DNA of 64,000 bases. It comes from Solimonas soli DSM 21787 (lineage in GTDB: Bacteria; Pseudomonadota; Gammaproteobacteria; Nevskiales; Nevskiaceae). The stretch lies in NCBI RefSeq assembly GCF_000474945.1, contig NZ_KI440838.1:99433-163432 (forward strand), given 5' to 3'. Positions 58,621 through 64,000 of this stretch are shown in pieces; position 1 is the first letter of the stretch; every line of letters starts with the position of its first letter. The notes under the pieces were generated by a model. That model did no database searches and was not told the origin of the DNA. It saw only the letters and a list, made by a program, of their open reading frames with translations. The position numbers and the translations under genes are program-made.

Positions 58621-58667
58621 CGGCGTCCCCGCAGGCGGCGAAGGGCCGGCCGCGCGCAGGCGAATGT

Positions 58668-58673
58668 TATAGT
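58668..58673 (+). promoter_or_regulatory. Putative -10 element of gmk
   Basis: TATAGT 54 bases before the gmk ATG, downstream of the DUF305 stop, gives gmk its own promoter. No good -35. Confidence 0.4.
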
Positions 58674-58727
58674 TCCGCGCACGGCCGGACCGGCGCGGAA
58701 CATCAAGACCAACGACACGCAGCGCGC

Positions 58728-59366
58728 ATGAGCCAGGGCAGCCTCTTCATCGTTTCGGCGCCGAGCGGCGGCGGCAAGACCAGCCTGACGCGCGCGCTGG
58801 TGCCCGAGCTTGCCAAGCACGGCGTCACTGCCACGATCTCCGTTTCCTTCACCACGCGCGCGCCGCGGCCGGGCGAGGTCGACGGCATCCACTATCACTT
58901 CATCGACGAAGCGCGTTTCCTCGAGAAGATCGCGCGCGGCGATTTCCTCGAGCACGCGCACGTGTTCGGCCGCCGCTACGGCACCGGCCTGTCGGAAACG
59001 CGGACCCTGCTCGACGCCGGCCACGACGTCATCCTCGACATCGACTGGCAGGGCGCGCGACAGGTCAAGCGCGAATGGCCGCAGGCGGTCGGCATCTTCA
59101 TCGTGCCGCCGTCGGTGGAGGAGCTCGAACGCCGCCTGCGCGGCCGCAGCCAGGACAGCGACGCGGTGATCGCCGCGCGCATGCAGGAGGCGCACGACGA
59201 GATCTCGCACCATGCCGAGTACGACTACCTGATCGTCAACGAGCGCTTCGAGCAGGCGCTGACCGAGATGGCGGCGGTCTTCCTCGAGCCGCGCCTGCGC
59301 AGCCAGCGTCAGCTGACCCGCCACGCCGGCCTGGTCGCGCAGCTGCTGGCGCGGCGCGGCGCCTGA
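58728..59366 (+). CDS. gmk: Guanylate kinase
   Basis: The 212-residue enzyme phosphorylates GMP to GDP. It has P-loop SAPSGGGKTSLTRAL (about 10-24), the GMP-binding SVSFTTRAPRPGEVDGIHYHF (two pieces near 40-60) and ILDIDWQGARQVK. Length matches E. coli (207). It opens the gmk-rpoZ-spoT-ridA-recG run. Confidence 0.97.
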   Translation: MSQGSLFIVSAPSGGGKTSLTRALVPELAKHGVTATISVSFTTRAPRPGEVDGIHYHFIDEARFLEKIARGDFLEHAHVFGRRYGTGLSETRTLLDAGHDVILDIDWQGARQVKREWPQAVGIFIVPPSVEELERRLRGRSQDSDAVIAARMQEAHDEISHHAEYDYLIVNERFEQALTEMAAVFLEPRLRSQRQLTRHAGLVAQLLARRGA

Positions 59367-59450
59367 CCGGCGACTGGCGCTCTGGCCGGCGAGACTGCTT
59401 TCCGGTATCATGCGCGACCCTTCAGATGTAAATGCCGGTGGTAGCAAGTC

Positions 59451-59714
59451 ATGGCCCGTGTAACCGTTGAAGATTGCCTGGACAGAATCCCCAACCAGTT
59501 CGACCTGACCCTGGTCGCCGCCAAGCGTGCCCGCCAGCTGGCGCGCGGCGCCGAGGCCCGCCTGCCCTGGGGCAACCACAAGTCGACGGTGCTGTCGCTG
59601 CGCGAGATCGCCGAGGGCTATACCGACCGCTCGGTGCTCGACGAGGTCGACCTGCCGGCGATCCAGCAGCCGAAGATGGAGCTCGAAGCGCTCGACCCCT
59701 CGTTCGACGCCTGA
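59451..59714 (+). CDS. rpoZ: RNA polymerase omega subunit
   Basis: The 87-residue protein matches omega (E. coli 91): MARVTVEDCLDRIPNQFDL at the N-terminus and VAAKRARQLARGAE near 22-35. It assists RNA polymerase assembly and is part of the ppGpp-binding site. A TATCAT -10-like sequence lies at 59406. A terminator hairpin follows the gene. Confidence 0.97.
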   Translation: MARVTVEDCLDRIPNQFDLTLVAAKRARQLARGAEARLPWGNHKSTVLSLREIAEGYTDRSVLDEVDLPAIQQPKMELEALDPSFDA

Positions 59715-59740
59715 TCACCGGATCCCTTTTCCGCTTGACC

Positions 59741-59769
59741 GAAAGGCCCGCCTCGCGCGGGCCTTTCGC
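59741..59769 (+). terminator. Hairpin terminator between rpoZ and spoT
   Basis: GAAAGGCCCG (59741-59750) and CGGGCCTTTC (59758-59767) form a perfect 10-bp stem with a 7-nt loop. The T-run is short (TTT inside the arm), so it may attenuate rather than stop. It separates rpoZ from spoT. Confidence 0.6.
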
Positions 59770-59818
59770 GTTTCGGCGGCCGCGCGATTTCGCTTGCGCC
59801 GCCCCTGCCGCGCCTCCA

Positions 59819-59824
59819 TATACT
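59819..59824 (+). promoter_or_regulatory. Putative -10 element implying leaderless spoT mRNA
   Basis: TATACT is followed by six bases and the spoT ATG, with TTGCGC 19 bp upstream as -35. No Shine-Dalgarno sequence lies before the ATG. Transcription would begin at or beside the start codon, as at parB. Confidence 0.45.
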
Positions 59825-59830
59825 CCGGTC

Positions 59831-61993
59831 ATGGAACAGCTTTCCGTCATCCAGCGCCTGGGCAATGCGCTGCGCACGCAGCGCGCCGAACGCGAGTTCG
59901 GCATGGACGCGCTGGCGCGCATGCTGGAAGGCTATCTGCCGGACGAGCAGATCGCGCAGGTGCGCCGCGCCGCCGAATTCGCCAAGAACGTGCACGAGGG
60001 CCAGCGCCGCTCCTCGGGCGAGCCCTACGTCTATCACCCGCTGGCCGTGGCGCGCATCCTTGCCGAGATGCGCCTCGATCACACCACGCTGATCGCCGCG
60101 ATCCTGCACGACGTGATCGAGGACACCGGCATCTCGCGCGAGCAGCTGGCGACCGAGTTCGGCGCCGACGTCGCGGCGCTGGTCGACGGCGTCAGCAAGA
60201 TCGCCAAGATGGAAGGGCGCACGCGCGCCGAGATGCAGGCGGAGAGCTTCCGCAAGCTGCTGCTGGCGATGACCCAGGATCTGCGCGTGATCCTCGTCAA
60301 GCTCGCCGATCGCTTGCACAACATGCGCACGCTCGGCGTCATGGCGCCGGAGAAGAAGCGGCGCATCGCCCGCGAGACGCTGGACATCTACGCGCCGATC
60401 GCGCAGCGCCTCGGCATCTACTTCATCCGCACCGAACTCGAGGACCTGTCGTTCGCCAATCTCTATCCGCGTCGTTACGCGGTGCTGGTGCAGGCGATCA
60501 AGGCGCAGCTCGGCGACACGCGCAAGCTGATCCGCGAGGTCGAGCAGAAGCTGTCGACGGCGCTGCGCGAAGAGGGTATCGGCGCCAGCGTGGTCGGTCG
60601 CGAGAAGAACGTCTACGGCATCTACCAGAAGATGCTGCGCAAGAAGCTCAAGCTGCTGAAGGTCACCGACCTGCTCGGCTTTCGCGTCATCGTCGGCAAG
60701 GTCGACGACTGCTACCGCGCGCTCGGCGTCGCGCACCATGTCTACAAGCCGGTGCCGGGCGAATTCGACGACTACATCGCCAACCAGAAGTCGAACGGCT
60801 ACCAGTCGCTGCACACCTCCTGCGTCGGCCCCGGCGGCCACAAGGTCGAGATCCAGATCCGTACACGCGACATGCACCATGTCGCCGAAAGCGGCATCGC
60901 CGCGCACTGGCAGTACAAGCTCGGCGAGCGCGACAGCCAGTCGGCGCCGCAGGTACGGGCGCGCGAATGGGTGTCCGGCCTGCTCGACGAGTTCGGCGGC
61001 ACCAACGCGATCGACTTCGTCGACAACGTCAAGGTCGACCTGTTCCCCGACGAGGTCTACGTGTTCACGCCGCGTGGCGAGATTCGCCGCCTGCCGCGCG
61101 GCGCGACGCCGGTCGATTTCGCCTATGCCGTGCATTCCGAGCTCGGCGACCACTGCGTCGCGGCGCGTCTCGACGGCCAGCTCGAACCGCTCAACACGCA
61201 TCTGAAGAACGGCCAGACGGTGGAGGTGATCACCTCGAAGCACGCGCGGCCGAACGCCGCCTGGCTGAACTTCGTGAAGACCGCCAAGGCGCGCGCCGCC
61301 GTGCGCGGCTACCTGCGCACGCAGCGCGAGGACGAGGCGGTGCGCCTCGGCCGTCGCCTGCTCGAAATCGCCATGCGCGAGCTCGACGTGCCCGCCGCCG
61401 TGCTGAAGGATGAGGCGCGTCTGCAGCCGGTGCTCAAGGGGCACCAGATGAGCGACGTCGAGGAACTGTTCGCGGCGATCGGCACCGGCGAGCGGCTCGC
61501 CGCGCTGGTGGCTCGGCACTTCCTGCCGGAAGGCGAGGCCGCCAAGCAGCCCGGCCACGCCGCGCCGCTGGCGATCGAGGGCACCGAAGGCCTCGTGCTC
61601 GACTACGCGCGCTGCTGTTATCCGCTGCCCGGCGACGAGATCCGCGGCCACGTCAGCACCGGCCGCGGCATCGTCGTGCATCGCCTCGACTGCAAGCACG
61701 CCAAGGCGCGCCCGCAGGACTGGGTGCCGCTGGCCTGGTCGGAGCGCGTGCAGGGCGACTTCCTCTCGGAAATCCGCATGAAGTCGATCCGCAAGCGCGG
61801 CATGCTGGCCAAGGTGACGGCCGAGATCGCCGGCGGCGAATCGTCGATCGAGAACGTGCAGATGCCGGACCGCGCCGGCAGCGAGGCGATCGAAATGCGC
61901 TTCGTCATCACCGTCAAGAGCCGCGTGCATCTGGCGCGCGTGCTGCGCCGCCTGCGCCGCATCGAGGGCGTCGAGAAGGTGCTGAGGGTCTGA
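59831..61993 (+). CDS. spoT: Bifunctional (p)ppGpp synthetase/hydrolase SpoT
   Basis: The 720-residue enzyme controls the stringent response. The HD hydrolase domain (about 40-200) shows YVYHPLAVARILAEM, ILHDVIEDTG and KLADRLHNMRTL. The synthetase domain (about 230-350) has GFRVIVGKVDDCYRALG and NGYQSLHTSCVGPGG with EIQIRT. TGS (VYVFTPRGEIRRLPRG) and a C-terminal ACT domain follow. It retains hydrolase residues, so SpoT rather than RelA. It is preceded by a terminator after rpoZ and its own -10, with no ribosome-binding site. Confidence 0.96.
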   Translation: MEQLSVIQRLGNALRTQRAEREFGMDALARMLEGYLPDEQIAQVRRAAEFAKNVHEGQRRSSGEPYVYHPLAVARILAEMRLDHTTLIAAILHDVIEDTGISREQLATEFGADVAALVDGVSKIAKMEGRTRAEMQAESFRKLLLAMTQDLRVILVKLADRLHNMRTLGVMAPEKKRRIARETLDIYAPIAQRLGIYFIRTELEDLSFANLYPRRYAVLVQAIKAQLGDTRKLIREVEQKLSTALREEGIGASVVGREKNVYGIYQKMLRKKLKLLKVTDLLGFRVIVGKVDDCYRALGVAHHVYKPVPGEFDDYIANQKSNGYQSLHTSCVGPGGHKVEIQIRTRDMHHVAESGIAAHWQYKLGERDSQSAPQVRAREWVSGLLDEFGGTNAIDFVDNVKVDLFPDEVYVFTPRGEIRRLPRGATPVDFAYAVHSELGDHCVAARLDGQLEPLNTHLKNGQTVEVITSKHARPNAAWLNFVKTAKARAAVRGYLRTQREDEAVRLGRRLLEIAMRELDVPAAVLKDEARLQPVLKGHQMSDVEELFAAIGTGERLAALVARHFLPEGEAAKQPGHAAPLAIEGTEGLVLDYARCCYPLPGDEIRGHVSTGRGIVVHRLDCKHAKARPQDWVPLAWSERVQGDFLSEIRMKSIRKRGMLAKVTAEIAGGESSIENVQMPDRAGSEAIEMRFVITVKSRVHLARVLRRLRRIEGVEKVLRV

Positions 61994-62056
61994 CACCCTT
62001 GGCGGCCGCGCGGGCATCGCCGACAATCGCGCGATCTCCTCATCCCGGGAACACGC

Positions 62057-62440
62057 ATGGCCCGCCAGATCATTCATACCGACGACGCGCCGGCGGCGAT
62101 CGGCACTTATTCGCAGGCGGTGCGCTGCGGCGACACGGTCTATCTCTCGGGACAGATCCCGCTCGATCCGAAGACCATGCAGCTGGTCAACGCGACGATC
62201 GAGGACGAGATCCACCAGGTCTTCAGGAATCTCGCGGCGGTCGCCAAGGCGTCCGGCGCCTCGCTCGCGCAGGTCGCCAAGCTCAACGTGTTCCTGACCG
62301 ACCTCGCGCATTTCGCCAAGGTCAACGAGATCATGGCGCAGTATTTCAGCGCGCCGTTCCCGGCGCGCGCGGCGGTCGGCGTCGCGCAGCTGCCGCGCGG
62401 CGCGCGCGTCGAGGCCGACTGCATCATCGTCGTCGACTGA
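62057..62440 (+). CDS. ridA: RidA-family enamine/imine deaminase
   Basis: The 127-residue protein matches RidA (E. coli 128): [24 protein letters not shown] (in two stretches, near 15-38), [17 protein letters not shown] and the catalytic Arg in [19 protein letters not shown]. It hydrolyses reactive 2-aminoacrylate from PLP enzymes. It lies between spoT and recG, as in many gammaproteobacteria. Confidence 0.96.
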   Translation: MARQIIHTDDAPAAIGTYSQAVRCGDTVYLSGQIPLDPKTMQLVNATIEDEIHQVFRNLAAVAKASGASLAQVAKLNVFLTDLAHFAKVNEIMAQYFSAPFPARAAVGVAQLPRGARVEADCIIVVD

Positions 62441-62441
62441 C

Positions 62442-64000
62442 TTGGCTGCGTCGCGGCCGGTGTCCGGCGGCGCGAAGCCGCCGCTGACGCTCGACACCGA
62501 AGCGACCTTTCTCAAGGGCGCCGGCCCGGCGGTCGCCATGCGCCTGCGCGCGCTCGGCATCGAGCGCGTGCGCGACCTGCTGTTCCACCTGCCGCTGCGC
62601 TACGAGGACCGTCGCGCGCACCGGCCGATCGCGCAGCTGCGCAACGGCGAGGACGCGCTGGTGCGCGGCCGCGTCGTCGGCAGCGACGTGCGCTTCGCCG
62701 GCCGACGCACGCTGCGCGTGCAGATCGAGGACGGCAGCGGCACGCTGCTGCTGCGCTTCTTCCATTTCAACGAAGCGCAGCGCGCGAATCTCGGCGACGG
62801 CCGCTGGCTGCAGGCCTTCGGCACGGCGCGCGTCGGCGCGGCCGGCATCGAGATGGTCCATCCGCAGTATCGCGTCGCCGATCAGGCCGAGGAACTGCAG
62901 CCCGAGGCGACGCTGACGCCGATCTATCCGCTGACCACCGGACTCGCGCAGCCGCGTCTGCGCCAGCTGATCGCCCAGGCCTTGCAGCTGGCGGCACGCG
63001 ACGCGGCGCTGATGCGGGTGCTGCCGGGCCTCGACGGCCCGGATACGCTTGCCGCGCTGCAGGCCATCCACCTGCCGAAGGACGATCATGACGCGCAGCG
63101 CCTGCTCGCGCAGACGCATCCCGCGCAGCGCCGCTTGAAGTGCGAGGAACTGCTCGCGCACCAGCTGAGCCTGCGTGTGCTGCGCCAGCGCCAGCGCAGC
63201 CGGCCGTCGCCACGTCTGCCACGCGCCGCGGAAGCCGAAGCCGAGCTGCAGGCCCAGCTCGGTTTCGCGATGACGGGCGCACAGCGTCGCGTGATCGCCG
63301 AGGTCTGTCGCGATCTCGGCGCCGCGCAGCCGATGCTGCGTCTCGTGCAGGGCGATGTCGGCAGCGGCAAGACGGTGGTGGCCGCCGTGGCGATGCTCGC
63401 CGCGGCGCGCGCCGGCCTGCAGGCGGCGCTGCTGGCGCCGACCGAGCTGCTCGCCGAGCAGCATCAGAAGAATCTCGCGCGCTGGTTCGCGCCGCTCGGC
63501 CTTGCGCCGCTGCTGCTCGCCAACAAGCTCAAGAAGACGCAACGCGAGACGGCGCTGGCGGCGATCGCCGGCGGCGCCGCGCCGCTGGTGGTCGGCACGC
63601 ACGCGGTGTTCCAGGACGAGGTGAAATTCAGGAATCTGGCGGTCGTGGTGGTCGACGAGCAGCACCGCTTCGGCGTGCAGCAGCGTCTCGCATTGCGCGA
63701 CAAGGGCGGCGCGCGCGCGCCGCACCAGCTGATCATGTCGGCGACGCCGATCCCGCGCACGCTGGCGCAGACCGTCTATGCCGATCTCGACATCTCGGTG
63801 ATCGACGAGCTGCCGCCGGGCCGCACGCCGGTGCAGACCGTGGTGCTGTCGAACGAGAAGCGCGACGAGGTCCTGGCGCGGATCGGCGACGCCTGCCGGC
63901 AGAAGCGCCAGGCCTACTGGGTGTGCACGCTGATCGAGGAGTCCGACGAGCTGGACGCCGAAGCGGCGGAGGCGACGGCGACGCGCCTGCGCGCCGAACT
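62442..64000 (+). CDS. recG: ATP-dependent DNA helicase RecG (5' part; runs off the window)
   Basis: About 520 codons are present; full RecG is about 690-700. It remodels stalled forks and Holliday junctions. Seen are the wedge-domain OB fold (LPLRYEDRRAHRPIAQLRNG), Walker A LVQGDVGSGKTVVAAVAM and DEQHRFGVQQR, then LIMSATPIPRTLAQTVY. The TTG at 62442, one base after the ridA stop, is the best start; a GTG at 62460 is an alternative. The 3' end lies beyond position 64000. Confidence 0.95.
   Translation, partial: MAASRPVSGGAKPPLTLDTEATFLKGAGPAVAMRLRALGIERVRDLLFHLPLRYEDRRAHRPIAQLRNGEDALVRGRVVGSDVRFAGRRTLRVQIEDGSGTLLLRFFHFNEAQRANLGDGRWLQAFGTARVGAAGIEMVHPQYRVADQAEELQPEATLTPIYPLTTGLAQPRLRQLIAQALQLAARDAALMRVLPGLDGPDTLAALQAIHLPKDDHDAQRLLAQTHPAQRRLKCEELLAHQLSLRVLRQRQRSRPSPRLPRAAEAEAELQAQLGFAMTGAQRRVIAEVCRDLGAAQPMLRLVQGDVGSGKTVVAAVAMLAAARAGLQAALLAPTELLAEQHQKNLARWFAPLGLAPLLLANKLKKTQRETALAAIAGGAAPLVVGTHAVFQDEVKFRNLAVVVVDEQHRFGVQQRLALRDKGGARAPHQLIMSATPIPRTLAQTVYADLDISVIDELPPGRTPVQTVVLSNEKRDEVLARIGDACRQKRQAYWVCTLIEESDELDAEAAEATATRLRAE

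Noticed and set aside
59618-62560. A 980-codon minus-strand frame across spoT
   Set aside because: Antisense to spoT and ridA, no domains; a product of the G+C-rich codon pattern.

Overview
The window is G+C-rich chromosomal DNA (about two thirds G+C by eye) with dense, short-spaced bacterial genes. The gene families and orders point to a Gammaproteobacterium: gmk-rpoZ-spoT-ridA-recG, a fused nuoCD inside a full complex I operon, prfC (RF3), a CpxRA/Spy-like envelope-stress cluster, rimK and trhO. A relative of Nevskiales or Xanthomonadales would fit, but that is inference. No rRNA, CRISPR array, prophage or complete insertion sequence is visible.

Layout, left to right. 0.1-4.5 kb: nicotinate phosphoribosyltransferase, a membrane diguanylate cyclase whose sensor resembles plant ethylene receptors, a coiled-coil/HTH protein and a TolB-like propeller. 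4.5-9.3 kb: an IS110 transposase remnant, a half-size DMT permease, trhO, two divergent glutathione transferases, then an unrecognised gene of atypical composition beside a tRNA with a CAU anticodon, probably Ile2. 9.3-15.6 kb: sensor kinase, response regulator and Spy/CpxP-like gene on the minus strand with a CpxR-like box upstream, then an EAL protein and an unrecognised lipoprotein. 15.7-20.8 kb: prfC, a membrane fatty-acid desaturase overlapping an MFS exporter, a decayed LOG gene and an unknown gene. 20.7-25.1 kb: acylphosphatase, GMC oxidoreductase with its Tat-exported partner, a soluble acyl-ACP desaturase and folE. 25.1-31.1 kb: an orphan ParB followed by a cluster of DnaA-box-like sequences, a YgjP-type peptidase, a CBS protein, a DUF3617 protein, mnmG with a duplicated 5' end, and two small genes.

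31.2-33.8 kb holds a retropepsin-like protease, RimK ligase and an AstE/AspA-like deacylase. 34.1-48.9 kb is the complete 13-gene nuo operon (A, B, CD, E-N), tightly packed and closed by a strong terminator. 49.1-54.9 kb carries an acyltransferase with an atypical SDR, a Dps-like ferritin, an orphan OppF-type ATPase, an acyl-CoA dehydrogenase and a glutaminyl cyclase. 55.0-64.0 kb has a 52-residue histone-H1-like protein, yicC, an LVIVD lipoprotein with a DUF305 protein placed between yicC and gmk, then gmk, rpoZ, spoT, ridA and the start of recG.

Themes: lipid remodelling (two unrelated desaturases, acyltransferase, acyl-CoA dehydrogenase, GMC oxidase), cyclic-di-GMP and (p)ppGpp signalling, and respiration. 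The most unusual structures are the mnmG 5' duplication with an inserted hairpin element, the DnaA-box cluster next to the orphan parB, the ethylene-receptor-like cyclase, and the low-G+C orphan next to the tRNA gene.
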